Source: Microbacterium sp. RU1D (GTDB lineage Bacteria; Actinomycetota; Actinomycetes; Actinomycetales; Microbacteriaceae). Taken from it: a stretch of DNA of 64,000 nt. Positions 27,101-36,079 of this stretch are shown one piece after another. The translations under genes and the position numbers were made by a program. The DNA lies in NCBI RefSeq assembly GCF_900156435.1, contig NZ_FTPQ01000001.1, positions 434,001-498,000 of the forward strand. Direction: 5' to 3'. The notes under the pieces were generated by a model. The model was not told the DNA's origin and made no database searches. It was given only the letters and a program-made list of their open reading frames with translations. Numbering within the stretch: position 1 is the stretch's first letter; every line of letters starts with the position of its first letter.

Positions 27101-28939
27101 GAGTTCTCGGTACGACTCGCTGGCGTTCGATTCGCAAGGGCGCTCCACATCGCTAAACGTGTGACAACCGAGGACGGCGTCGAGGACCAGCCGTTGGACT
27201 GGCATCTTGATGGTCACGATCTCGTCGTCCGTGCCGATGCGGACGAGCGACGAGTCTTGTCGCTCTTGAGCGAGGCGTTCGAGCTGCGACTGAACAACGC
27301 GCAGTTGAGCGCCATTCTTCAGGCCGGCCAGGACCATCGGCTCGAAGTGCTACGCCAGCAAGCACGAACGATCGAGTCGGATGCCGACCGTTTGGATCTC
27401 TACATCGGCCCAGATGACTTGAAAGACGCCCTACCCACCGGCCTATGGACCGCGCTCGAAGCGCAGGGTGTTGTTGGCGAACACACGTCCGCGTCCGAGC
27501 TCTTTCTGACGGTGTATGGGTCGGACTCCCTGAAAACCCTTGCGGACCGTTTCCGGGAAGAGGGTTACTCAGACGTCCCCGACACCTGGGCGGGTTCACC
27601 AGCGGCGATCTCGTGGGTGCGGAAGATGGGATTCGCGTCGTCGTATGCGGGTCAGCGAAACCAGCCCCGCCCCGAAGAATTCGTCGTCGCGGGTGCAGTT
27701 CGGCTGAACAAGCTTCATACCTTTCAGAAGAAAATCAGCGAGGACCTGCGTACGGTCCTCACCCAGCCGTCGGCGGCAGGCCCCTCGCAAAAGGGAATGG
27801 TCGAACTGCCGACCGGTGCGGGCAAGACGCGCGTCGCAACGGAAACCGTTCTGAGACTGTTCGTCGACGAAGTACTTAGCGGCACTATCCTCTGGATCGC
27901 ACAGTCTGCCGAGCTTTGCGAGCAGGCCGTTCAGACTTTCCAATCTGTGTGGCGCTACCTAGGCGACGAACGTCCGCTGACTATCGGCCGACTCTGGGAC
28001 ACCAACATGGTCCACGAGCCGGACACCGAGTTCGCCGTGATCGTCGCAACGGACGCCAAGATAGCGACCATCATGGACCGCGACGATTACGCATGGTTGA
28101 GCACGCCCGCGGCCGTATTCATCGACGAGGCACATCGCGCCGGAGGATCGGGACGCTACAGGAAGATCCTGAGCTGGCTCGGCGTCGACGGGCGCAGCTG
28201 GGAACGCCCTCTCGTCGGTCTGTCGGCAACACCGTTCAAGGGAAGCGCGAACGATTCGAGCGGCACCAGAGAACTCGTCGCCCGTTTCGGATCGAATCGG
28301 CTAACGGCCTTCGAGTCGGATGCCTACCGGCAATTGGTCGCTTTGGGGGTGCTTGCCAAGGTCCGGCACGAGGTACTCCCCTCCGGCATCAACGTGGAAC
28401 TGAGCGAGCCCGAGCAGACCACGTTGCAGACAAATCGTCTGATCGACCGCAATCTCTATGAGCGGATCGGACGCAACGAGCAGCGAATGCGGGTGCTCGT
28501 CGATCACATCCTGAGCGTCCTCGGCTCGCACCCCGCTTGGCCGATATTGGTCTTTACACCGAGCGTTCTCTCAGCACAGGTACTCGCGGCCTCCTTGGGC
28601 TACCGCGGCATAGAAGCGGCTTCGGTCAGTGGACAGACCGGCCGCCAGGAGCGACGGGATGTGATCCAGAAGTTCCAAGAGGGCAAGATTCGCGTACTCG
28701 CCAACTGTGATCTGCTCGTACAGGGTTTCGATGCCCCTGGCGTACGCGCTCTCTACATCGCACGCCCAACATTCAGCCCAAGCGCCTACATCCAGATGGC
28801 TGGTCGAGGGTTGCGCGGAAAAGAGAACGGCGGCAAGGAGGAGTGTCTGATTGTTGACGTTGCTGACAACTGGGGTGCGATGAATGACTTCCTCGGCTAC
28901 AGGGACTACGAAGATCTGTGGGAAGAGCAGAGCGCATGA
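24155..28939 (+). CDS. HSP90/sacsin-type ATPase fused to SF2 helicase
   Basis: About 1594 aa. The N-terminus is a GHKL/HSP90-type ATP-binding domain of the sacsin kind: LLELVQNAADAM near 54-65, a GRGFSKQGLEAM lid region, and IGRFGLGFKSVLAL near 120. A middle of about 800 residues has no named domain. The C-terminus is a superfamily 2 helicase: Walker A ELPTGAGKT near 1217, DEAH box FIDEAHRAGG near 1322, LVGLSATPFKG, and motif VI IQMAGRGLRG near 1545. GTG at 24155 suits the GGGGG site better than GTG at 24152. It is first in an operon overlapping the next gene (ATGA). The combination with DrmA/DrmB suggests a phage-sensing or DNA-translocating role; this is inference. Confidence 0.85.
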   Translation: MTDTAQAWTPEPILIREIEEQFERAIGSYRADPKLIVEHANLEESIRVGGYANRTLLELVQNAADAMAGTTPGSDELGRVEIVLDPSSKTLYCANSGRGFSKQGLEAMAHAYLSAKRGDEIGRFGLGFKSVLALTDSPQVLSRSVSFEYNSPIAKTAIREVGSGARRLPVLRTATLLDAGESIARDATLGELASWATTVIRLPGILHVDRIQAEMRTFASEFLLFVGAVREIHLRVLGDQGFETSHVSRDMGLGRFKIERPDGSGDEWIVGDRMHAPSPSARREVGEAVSRDEIKISVAVPLRPRRAGLREKDDRGTQVGQFWSYFPLQDNTSATGFFNAPWSVNDDRTTLLRNEYNREILATMAEVFLELVPQVRTAEDPAAHLDYLPARGREERSYGDSILCADVPRLAGQGGLVPDSAGTLLSAAELVPLDFAVIDDLKIDESVHKAWIESPNTGGDVPHWKCYSSSQRVLRLSEVFAASSDPDLFFEDAGPRARRIEMALRSLPKRGMLSWLREWAEGTHLISTANALRFCFDRRTNPTVIEAKVIPTSSGAKALKDKDLVFLHQVEDLEIEGAVFVDPDFLAHAETEKLLRECGFRDLDPIAILNARTAVLTPNADTSLQGKFWDAALGVNPRDAMKVISAHPQAVILVPTRGGGWAWPQQTFDLDETLPGADGNLLLDHERCFPAVAHALGVVRAPQADYPFEDEFAATDYEKWVLRELNSRLTPDDRPIERITLYPRRDSSPGPFSVLLMLADSDASAPSRELWTRGLMEFGDSAWDCEDIDTGASYAVPSPVRWAVDAVGIVNSSRGYLAPRQTVSASLVRYDGLVPLFRGPRSMEESLGLPEDLESMSFEVARTALGQDLYPATLKDDVLAEFILIAARIVQNEAPLASIPSRVHRAIESRPPGAVYLATTDEQESFLRAKQRPYLRVSPDQADQFVADVGCRRFEESFSFSMVIEGQQDLQRILDAYPGLRTEFSVRLAGVRFARALHIAKRVTTEDGVEDQPLDWHLDGHDLVVRADADERRVLSLLSEAFELRLNNAQLSAILQAGQDHRLEVLRQQARTIESDADRLDLYIGPDDLKDALPTGLWTALEAQGVVGEHTSASELFLTVYGSDSLKTLADRFREEGYSDVPDTWAGSPAAISWVRKMGFASSYAGQRNQPRPEEFVVAGAVRLNKLHTFQKKISEDLRTVLTQPSAAGPSQKGMVELPTGAGKTRVATETVLRLFVDEVLSGTILWIAQSAELCEQAVQTFQSVWRYLGDERPLTIGRLWDTNMVHEPDTEFAVIVATDAKIATIMDRDDYAWLSTPAAVFIDEAHRAGGSGRYRKILSWLGVDGRSWERPLVGLSATPFKGSANDSSGTRELVARFGSNRLTAFESDAYRQLVALGVLAKVRHEVLPSGINVELSEPEQTTLQTNRLIDRNLYERIGRNEQRMRVLVDHILSVLGSHPAWPILVFTPSVLSAQVLAASLGYRGIEAASVSGQTGRQERRDVIQKFQEGKIRVLANCDLLVQGFDAPGVRALYIARPTFSPSAYIQMAGRGLRGKENGGKEECLIVDVADNWGAMNDFLGYRDYEDLWEEQSA

Positions 28940-30456
28940 TCCTAGTTCCAGACCTCGCTGACATTGAACGAGTCGCTAACAGCGACGCCGAACGCCGACT
29001 CGCGCGGCTCCTCCGACAAGTCGACTCAGATCCAGACGCTGTGGCGTTCTACTCGGTGCGGCTTCGCTCTCACGCATACAAGCAACAAGCGGAGGCCGAC
29101 TTCGTCATCCTCTTCCACGGTGTCGTCGTCGTCGTCGAAGTCAAGGGCGGCGGCGTGAGGAAGCATGATGGTGTTTGGTACTCAGTCGATCGCCGCGGTG
29201 ACTGGCACAAACTTGCGACCTCCCCGATGGAGCAGGCGCAGTCCGCGGCATTTGCTCTTCGAGACATCCTGAAGGATGAGGGGCTCGGCTGGCTCGCCCA
29301 TGAAGCCATTGTCGTGACTCCGGACATCGACTCGCCGCCCCACTCCGTTGAGTGGCGTCCCACACATTGGGTTGCGAAAGACCGGATGAGCGTCGATGGC
29401 GTCGCGCACGCGCTGCAAGACGTTGTAAGTGCCGCGCGAAGTGCCCCCGTGAATCAGAAGCTCGCCCGCATCACTGACTTGAGGGCCCGACTTTTTGGCG
29501 AGTTCACCCGCATCCCAGTGATCGACGCACAGCGAGGCGCAGTGCTCGAGGAACAGAATCGCGCAACCGAGGGTCAAGCGCGTGTATTAGCATCGCTCGC
29601 GCGCAATCCACGAGTACTGGTGCAGGGAGGGGCTGGCACCGGGAAGTCCGTTGTCCTGGCGGAGGGCGCCAAGCAGGAATCAGACCAAGGTCGACGCGTC
29701 CTCATCACGTTCGGATCCCCTGGCCTTGTCGACTTCTTTGCGCCCCGAGTCGCGGGCAGAGACGTTGACGTCATCCCGTTCCATTCCCTTGTTCAGGGGA
29801 CGAGATATGACGTGGTGTTCGTCGATGAAGCACAAGACCTCATGACCGCGGACGGAATGGACGCTATCGACGCGCTCCTCGTGGGTGGTCGCACGAGCGG
29901 CCGATGGCGAATGTTCCTCGACCCGAACAACCAGGCTCACATCGACGGTGCGTTTGATGGAGATGTGCTTGAGCTCATCGCGGCCGAGGCGACATCGCTG
30001 GATCTGGATCTGAACGTTCGCAACACTCGAGCAATCGTCCACGTGGTGCAGGAGTACCTCGGCGCAGACGTTGGGGACCCCGGCATAGTGCATGGAGAGA
30101 AAGTGCGGTGGCACACACCAACCGGGTCAGGGGGCGTTGAGGAGGGCGAGTCCGCGGCATCAGAGCTCGTGTCGGATGGTGCGAGCCGCTCGGGCGTCTG
30201 GATCATCAGAGCGGATTCAGTGGATCCTCCCGCGCTCACTGCCGGCGGATTCACTATCCTAAGCCCACGCTTCGCGAAAGGACTGGAGGCAGAGCATGTC
30301 GTCGTGTGCTGCCTCCCAGCTGAGTATGACGTACCCGGCTTGGCCGCGTTCTACGTCGCCGTCACGCGTGCTCGGGTTTCGCTGACCATCGTCGCGTCTG
30401 CGGCGGACAAGCGACGTCTGCAAGTCCTCCTCAAGAGCCGCCTGGAGGAGAAGTGA
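28936..30456 (+). CDS. NERD nuclease domain and UvrD/DUF2075-like helicase
   Basis: 506-aa protein. The N-terminal 120 residues form a NERD (nuclease-related) domain: VILFHGVVVVVEVKGGG contains the E-x-K of the restriction-endonuclease-like fold. A superfamily 1-type ATPase follows: Walker A VQGGAGTGKSVVLAEG near 228, Walker B YDVVFVDEAQDLM near 291, a LDLNVRNTRAIV-type motif, and C-terminal FAKGLEAEHVV and FYVAVTRARVSLTIV (UvrD C-terminal 2). The ATG at 28936 overlaps the previous stop as ATGA, and its own stop overlaps the DrmA-like start as GTGA, so expression is tightly coupled to both. Likely a DNA-degrading helicase-nuclease of the defence operon. Confidence 0.85.
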   Translation: MILVPDLADIERVANSDAERRLARLLRQVDSDPDAVAFYSVRLRSHAYKQQAEADFVILFHGVVVVVEVKGGGVRKHDGVWYSVDRRGDWHKLATSPMEQAQSAAFALRDILKDEGLGWLAHEAIVVTPDIDSPPHSVEWRPTHWVAKDRMSVDGVAHALQDVVSAARSAPVNQKLARITDLRARLFGEFTRIPVIDAQRGAVLEEQNRATEGQARVLASLARNPRVLVQGGAGTGKSVVLAEGAKQESDQGRRVLITFGSPGLVDFFAPRVAGRDVDVIPFHSLVQGTRYDVVFVDEAQDLMTADGMDAIDALLVGGRTSGRWRMFLDPNNQAHIDGAFDGDVLELIAAEATSLDLDLNVRNTRAIVHVVQEYLGADVGDPGIVHGEKVRWHTPTGSGGVEEGESAASELVSDGASRSGVWIIRADSVDPPALTAGGFTILSPRFAKGLEAEHVVVCCLPAEYDVPGLAAFYVAVTRARVSLTIVASAADKRRLQVLLKSRLEEK

Positions 30457-33400
30457 CATACACGTCAGCGCAGCGTCTTGCCCTTCGTCACCTCCGCGCC
30501 GCGTATGTCGGGCCGGAAGCAGGACCGGGCGAACTGATGACCAACCCGCCGAATAGGCAGTATTCGGTCGGAATGCTCTATCCATCCGAGGCCACCGATG
30601 CCACTGGGTCGCTCGAAGACAGCTATCCCGTTACAGATGCAGATGTTCAGTCCGGAGACGTCGACGAGGACGGAGCGACCGGGCCCGTCGCGGAGGACTG
30701 GCGCCCATCATCCGTTGCGCTGTCGTTCGTTTCGAGCATTCCGCACGTGCACTGCCAGTTGACAGGCGGCACCTACGAACGCGTCGTTGACGATGGACCG
30801 CCTAGATGGCAGCGAACGGGCTTCTCGTCGGGAGTCCTCGATCTATCAAGCACGGCCAAAATGCGGCAGCTGAGTGTCGGTGGGATTCCGGTCGAGGTGG
30901 GATCAAGGTGGAGGCAGTACGGCTCCGCATTCCTAGTGACGGTGCATGTCCGCGTCCTCGCGAAGAGCACGGGAGACGACCGACTCGACATCCCCCTCAC
31001 GCTCTTCCAAGCCGGGCTGAGCGTCACGCCGCCGGAGGCCGGGGCGTTCCTCGAATACGACCCAGCACGCTCCTTCGACGTGGATTCGGAGTCGGCTGAA
31101 ATCCGACTCCGCTATCGCGACCGAAAGGTCTACGCCGTCGGTCATGGGATGGCAGCGGACTGGGAGATCGACGACGGCGCAGTAACTCGAGTATTTCTCG
31201 AACCGGTTCCGAGCCTCGTCGTTGTCGGTATAGAAACCACGGGATTCGCCCCGGGCGCGCCGGAGTCGGAGGCTCTGCAGCTAAGCAGGCTCGCTCAGAT
31301 CGACACAGACACATCTGGCGTAGCTGCGAACCTGAATGCGTTCGTGAACGCCTTCGAGCAGTGGGTTGGTACACAAGAAGGTCGGGTGCTCACCTTCGGC
31401 ACTGAGTCGCACGTCGCCGCCAGGATAGTCGCCAGGTCGAGGGCCGCCGTCGAGCGAATGCGACAAAGCATCGAGCTTCTCAGTTCTCCGTCGAAGAAGG
31501 ATCTGCGCGCCGCCTTCTCCCTCGGCATGGCCGCCATGCGCCTACAGATGAGACAGACCGCGGCTCACCAAGTTGCGACTGAGTGGCCACTTCCGGAACC
31601 AAAATGGCGACCGTTCCAACTCGGGTTCATTCTTGTCGCTCTCGCCTCGACCGTGGACGAACTTCATGAAGACCGCGACCTGGTCGACCTGATCTGGTTC
31701 CCGACGGGTGGCGGCAAGACAGAGGCATACCTCGGCTTGTCAGCGATCGAGATCTTTCGCCGGCGCATAGCCGATGGGCCCGAGGGCGGTGGGACGGCAA
31801 TTCTCACCCGGTACACCTTGAGGCTTCTCACCACACAACAGTTCCAGCGGACAGCCGCATTGGTTTGCGCCATGGAACTGCTGCGGCGAGGTGGGCCGCA
31901 CGCCGATCCTCGAGCAAGTCTCATGTCGCCGTTCACGATTGGCCTGTGGGTCGGAAACGAAGTCACCCCCGGCACGAAGAGCGAGGCCAAGGACGCGCTC
32001 AGCCGTTTGCATAATGCTGCGCGTCCCGAAGAAGCAAACCAATTTCAGGTCGAGAGCTGTCCGTGGTGTCGCACAGCGCTTCTTCCTGAACGAAAGGACA
32101 CCAACCGCAGCCGATACGGATTCGAGTTCTCGGGCAACGATCTCAACATCCATTGCACCAACGCCGAATGTGAGTTCTCCAGCTCTCTACCCGTGTTGGT
32201 CGTCGACGATGAGATCTACGCGGAACCACCGACCATCTTGCTCGCGACGGTCGACAAATTCGCGCGGATCCAGTTTCGACCCGAGGCTGGAAGGCTACTA
32301 GGACTGGGCACGATCTTCCGCCCGCCCTCCATCGTTATTCAGGACGAGCTGCACCTCCTGTCCGGGCCGCTCGGCACAACAGTGGCCGTATTCGATGCCG
32401 TGATCCGGCTGCTGCTTCGCCATGCGGGAGGCGTACCCAAGATCATCGCTTCGACTGCCACCATCCGCGCATCCGACGATCAGGTCAGAGGTCTCTACGG
32501 TAGGCCGGTGGGGCTCTACCCTCCCGCAGGTCTCGACGACGATCGAACCTTCTTCTCACAACCTGCAAAGTCGGGTATGGGCCGGCTCTTCGTCGGTCTG
32601 ATGCCGCAATCTTTGTCGCAGGCATCGGGCGTCATCGCAGCGGCCTCGCCGCTCCTAGAGATTCCCGCGATCCTTGAACACGATCCTGCATCGGGCGCGA
32701 CGCGCGATTCTTATTGGACCGCCGTGATGTACCACAACAGCCTTCGCGAGCTTGGTCGGACGGGCACCCTTGTCGTTGACGACATCAACGGCCGACTGGA
32801 GACACGGGCAGAGCGTCTCGGACTCGCGTTGCGCCAAGTGCGTGCGGACAAAGTCCTCGAACTGACTTCCCGAAGAGGACCTGAGGAGCTCCCGAACGAC
32901 CTTCGCGAGTTGTCTCGTAGCGCGGATACCTCAGATCAGGCCGTGGACGTGGTCCTCTCCTCCAACATGCTGTCGGTTGGAATCGACATCCCGCGACTCG
33001 CCCTGATGCTGATGGTGGGGCAGCCGAAAACCACCGCGGAGTACATCCAGGCGACGAGTCGTGTCGGCCGAGGGAGCAATAGCGGCATCGTCACGACGCT
33101 GTTCCGATCCAATCGCGCTCGGGACCGATCGCATTTCGAGTCATTCCGCAGTTATCACGAGGCGTTGTACAGAAGCGTCGAGCCTACGAGCGTTACACCG
33201 TGGTCGCTTTCGTCGAGGGAGCGCTCTTTGGCCGGTGCTCTTGTCGCGCTAGCGAGGAACACGATCCCCGCTCTCGCGAGCAATGACTCAGCGGGGAACT
33301 TGAATCTTGCGGACCTTCAGATGCGGTCCTCCCTTGAGGCGCTCATCGCGGACTTCGTCGATGCGGTCACGCGGTCAGAACCAATGGAAGCCGCGGATAC

Positions 33401-33641
33401 GGAGAGCGCGGTCTGGGCTCTCCTCAGGGAATGGGATCGGCGCGCGTCCGATGCGCGGTCGGCTGGACTCTCTCTCCGCTATGACCGCGCGAAGTCCGAG
33501 GATGAGTCACTCCTCAAGCGGTTCGGTCAAGGCGGTGAGGGATTTCTAGTGGCCGACTCCATGAGGTCCGTCGAACCGAATGTGGCGGTCGAAGTCGTTG
33601 AGCCCAGAGAAGAGGTGACAAGTGGAACGAATCAAGCATGA
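30453..33641 (+). CDS. drmA: DISARM-type helicase DrmA
   Basis: 1062-aa helicase of the DrmA type, one of the two core DISARM proteins. The N-terminal GPGELMTNPPNRQYSVGMLYP resembles the conserved DrmA opening. Helicase motifs are LIWFPTGGGKTEAYLG (Walker A near 417), IQDELHLLSGPLGT (motif II near 630) and LSVGIDIPRLALM followed by EYIQATSRVGRG (motifs V-VI near 843-872). CPWCRTALLP with a later IHCTNAEC forms a four-Cys zinc site near 535-570. DrmA binds and translocates on DNA with DrmB. GTG at 30453 overlaps the previous stop (GTGA) after GGAGGAG, and its end overlaps the DrmB-like gene by 20 bases. Length and motifs look intact. Confidence 0.85.
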   Translation: MTYTSAQRLALRHLRAAYVGPEAGPGELMTNPPNRQYSVGMLYPSEATDATGSLEDSYPVTDADVQSGDVDEDGATGPVAEDWRPSSVALSFVSSIPHVHCQLTGGTYERVVDDGPPRWQRTGFSSGVLDLSSTAKMRQLSVGGIPVEVGSRWRQYGSAFLVTVHVRVLAKSTGDDRLDIPLTLFQAGLSVTPPEAGAFLEYDPARSFDVDSESAEIRLRYRDRKVYAVGHGMAADWEIDDGAVTRVFLEPVPSLVVVGIETTGFAPGAPESEALQLSRLAQIDTDTSGVAANLNAFVNAFEQWVGTQEGRVLTFGTESHVAARIVARSRAAVERMRQSIELLSSPSKKDLRAAFSLGMAAMRLQMRQTAAHQVATEWPLPEPKWRPFQLGFILVALASTVDELHEDRDLVDLIWFPTGGGKTEAYLGLSAIEIFRRRIADGPEGGGTAILTRYTLRLLTTQQFQRTAALVCAMELLRRGGPHADPRASLMSPFTIGLWVGNEVTPGTKSEAKDALSRLHNAARPEEANQFQVESCPWCRTALLPERKDTNRSRYGFEFSGNDLNIHCTNAECEFSSSLPVLVVDDEIYAEPPTILLATVDKFARIQFRPEAGRLLGLGTIFRPPSIVIQDELHLLSGPLGTTVAVFDAVIRLLLRHAGGVPKIIASTATIRASDDQVRGLYGRPVGLYPPAGLDDDRTFFSQPAKSGMGRLFVGLMPQSLSQASGVIAAASPLLEIPAILEHDPASGATRDSYWTAVMYHNSLRELGRTGTLVVDDINGRLETRAERLGLALRQVRADKVLELTSRRGPEELPNDLRELSRSADTSDQAVDVVLSSNMLSVGIDIPRLALMLMVGQPKTTAEYIQATSRVGRGSNSGIVTTLFRSNRARDRSHFESFRSYHEALYRSVEPTSVTPWSLSSRERSLAGALVALARNTIPALASNDSAGNLNLADLQMRSSLEALIADFVDAVTRSEPMEAADTESAVWALLREWDRRASDARSAGLSLRYDRAKSEDESLLKRFGQGGEGFLVADSMRSVEPNVAVEVVEPREEVTSGTNQA

Positions 33642-35430
33642 TCTCCGTCTGTCGGAGATCATTTCACCCTTCGGCGTCGGCGCGATTGTTGATGTGAGAG
33701 GGGAGTCGCTGATCGCAGCGGATACGTCGTGGTGGGACAAGAAGCACTCGCCCGAGATTCATTGCGAGCGCCTGCTACAGCGCATTGGCGCAGGCGAGCT
33801 TCGCGAGCCACCCACGCATTCGGGGAGAGTTGCGAAAGGCACCCCCAGCCTCCTCTACTGGCGATTCCCCGAGTGGCGGTTTTGCGAACGCTGCACGAAG
33901 CTTTCGGACCGATCGGGCAAGGATAAAGGCAAGTGGACCAATAAGTGCGCCTGCGGAGGCATCCTCGTGCCAATGCGCTACATCGCGATCTGCGAAAAGG
34001 GAAGCCACACCCAGGACATCCCCTGGTTCACGTGGGCACATCGCGGAAGTGATTCGGGGATAACCGACGCTGTGAGATTCTGTCGCGCGTACAAGGAACT
34101 GAGGTTCGTACGATCGGCGAAGTCCGGTGAAGGTCTGAAGTCGTTGCGAGTCGAGTGCGGGAGTTGCAAACGATCTCGATGCCTGTCGGACCTCGTCGCC
34201 AAGTCGGCGCTGGGTCGCGACGGTCTTCGTTGCAGCGGTCGACAGCCGTGGCAGGATCCGACTACAGCGGCCGTATGCGATCACGCTCTCGCTGCGGTTC
34301 AGCGCGGAGCGACAAGCAACTACATCGCCGAGCGACTCTCTGCGCTCGACATCCCGGAGGAGCGCCCGGCATCCGTCCAGCTCGCGGACAAGATTCGCGG
34401 ACACGTCTATTTCGACAAACTCGTGGCGGACAACGGCGGCCCGCAGTCCGACATGGTGTCCGAATGGATCGCGGCCGAGCTGAACACCACGAAAGACGTC
34501 GTCCTCGCAGTGGCCGGCCAAGACGGGACCGATCTCGATGAACCACTCATGGACTTGAAGGACGGAGAGTGGGCGGCATTCGTCAAGAAGCTCGAGCAAA
34601 GCGGGCGAGACGACAGCGGATCGGATTTCGTCGTCGACGGGTGGGATCTCTCACCGCGTCCCGACTGGCCGAGCACGCTGACAGGGCGCATCGACTCCAT
34701 CGGTCAAGTCCGTCGTGTCAGGGAGGTGCGCGCGCTCCTCGGATTTCGACGCCACGACGGGAATGCGGAGCGCATCATGGCAGACCTCGGACCTGATCAA
34801 CGACGGAAGCCGGTGTACCCAGCGATCGAGATGTTCGGTGAGGGTATTTTCCTGCGATTCAAAGAAGCTGTCCTGGCTGAGTGGGAGCGGCACCCCGAGG
34901 TGCTCGCGCGCGCTGATGTACTAATCGGCCGCCGAAACGCTACCGAATGGGCTCACCGGCTACCAACCCCGGAACCAAGATTCATCGCCCTGCACACGAT
35001 TGCTCATCTGTTGGTCCGGCGACTCGCATACGCGAGCGGTTACGCTTCGGCCTCCCTGCAGGAGCGGATCTACGCCAGCTCCGAAAGACCAGACAGGACG
35101 GCGGGCGTGCTCATCTACACTGCTGCCGGAGACGCGCAAGGCACCCTCGGCGGCCTCGTCCGCCTCGGAGCGCCGGACAAGCTGGTCCCGCTGCTGCTGG
35201 CCGCACTCGACGACGCCGACGTCTGCTCTAACGACCCGGTGTGTATTGAAAGCGACAGCCAGGGTTCCTCGAGTCTGAATCTGTCCGCATGCCACGGCTG
35301 CTCACTTGTTAGCGAGACCTCCTGCGAGTCAGGGAATAGGCTCCTGGACCGTCAGCTCGTGTTCGGCGGTCGTAGCGTTCCCGGCCTACTCGAAGGGGTT
35401 TTGGAGGAAGTCAGAACATCTGCGGCCTAA
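33622..35430 (+). CDS. drmB: DISARM-type DrmB, DUF1998 protein
   Basis: 602-aa protein matching DrmB. The opening LRLSEIISPFGVGAIVDVRG is the family's N-terminus. Cysteine pairs CERC and CACGG (near 92-112) and CEKG form zinc sites. The C-terminal DUF1998 contains LHTIAHLLVRRLAYASGYAS (near 457), SNDPVCIE, and NLSACHGCSLVSETSCE (near 550) followed by NRLLDRQLVFG. DrmB partners DrmA to form the DISARM core complex, which holds partially single-stranded DNA. The gene starts inside the end of drmA, showing translational coupling. No DrmC (phospholipase D-type) gene follows; the next gene is Vsr after about 130 bases. Confidence 0.87.
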   Translation: MERIKHDLRLSEIISPFGVGAIVDVRGESLIAADTSWWDKKHSPEIHCERLLQRIGAGELREPPTHSGRVAKGTPSLLYWRFPEWRFCERCTKLSDRSGKDKGKWTNKCACGGILVPMRYIAICEKGSHTQDIPWFTWAHRGSDSGITDAVRFCRAYKELRFVRSAKSGEGLKSLRVECGSCKRSRCLSDLVAKSALGRDGLRCSGRQPWQDPTTAAVCDHALAAVQRGATSNYIAERLSALDIPEERPASVQLADKIRGHVYFDKLVADNGGPQSDMVSEWIAAELNTTKDVVLAVAGQDGTDLDEPLMDLKDGEWAAFVKKLEQSGRDDSGSDFVVDGWDLSPRPDWPSTLTGRIDSIGQVRRVREVRALLGFRRHDGNAERIMADLGPDQRRKPVYPAIEMFGEGIFLRFKEAVLAEWERHPEVLARADVLIGRRNATEWAHRLPTPEPRFIALHTIAHLLVRRLAYASGYASASLQERIYASSERPDRTAGVLIYTAAGDAQGTLGGLVRLGAPDKLVPLLLAALDDADVCSNDPVCIESDSQGSSSLNLSACHGCSLVSETSCESGNRLLDRQLVFGGRSVPGLLEGVLEEVRTSAA

Positions 35431-35559
35431 CCATGAACGAGCCTCAATGACGTCTCGAGATGCAGGAACACTTCGTTGGCGGAACAGCCCCTGCGCTCCT
35501 TCGAAAGAGGGCACAAACTAAGACCGTAGCCCTGCTAGCGAAACTCGAGGAAGTGGCGG

Positions 35560-36072
35560 TTGACATTCTCTGATCCTCGCCCTGAATGGAACCCACCCCG
35601 TTCCAATCCGTCCTGGGCGAGCAGTCCGGGCGTCGCGAGATCGATGCGCTCCAACCGCGGTCGCGACACCAGCCCTGAGCGTGCACTTCGTAAGGAGTTG
35701 CACGCGGCTGGTTACAGATACAGAGTCGACTTTGCCCCCGGCCCCGATCGGCGCCGACGCGCAGACATCGTTTTCACAAGACTGCGCATCGCGATCTTCG
35801 TCGACGGGTGCTTCTGGCACTCATGCCCGGTCCACGGAACGGTGCCTAAGACGAACGCCGACTACTGGGTGCCGAAGCTGGAGCGGAACCGGCTTCGCGA
35901 CGTGGAGACAACCCGGGCGCTGGAAGCCGACGGCTGGGCGGTCATTCGTGTCTGGGAGCACGAATCGGTCGCTGCCGCCTCCGCACGCGTCATCGACGCG
36001 GTGAACGAGAAACGAAGGATGTTCGGCGAGGCCGACCTGCGACAGTCGTCCCGCCCGCCGGGGGTGCGATAG
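35560..36072 (+). CDS. vsr: Very short patch repair endonuclease
   Basis: 170-aa Vsr family endonuclease, which nicks at T:G mismatches arising from deamination of 5-methylcytosine. Motifs: NRGRDTSPERALRKELHAAG (near 31-50), RYRVDFAPGPDRRRRADIVF with the catalytic Asp, AIFVDGCFWHSCPVHG with the zinc/active-site residues (near 86-101), and the terminal GWAVIRVWEHE. TTG at 35560 follows GAGGAAG and retains the full N-terminus; a shorter ATG start at 35644 would remove 28 residues. It lies directly before a NaeI-like restriction gene and near an m5C methyltransferase, the usual setting for Vsr. Confidence 0.9.
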   Translation: MTFSDPRPEWNPPRSNPSWASSPGVARSMRSNRGRDTSPERALRKELHAAGYRYRVDFAPGPDRRRRADIVFTRLRIAIFVDGCFWHSCPVHGTVPKTNADYWVPKLERNRLRDVETTRALEADGWAVIRVWEHESVAAASARVIDAVNEKRRMFGEADLRQSSRPPGVR

Positions 36073-36079
36073 CGTCTCG

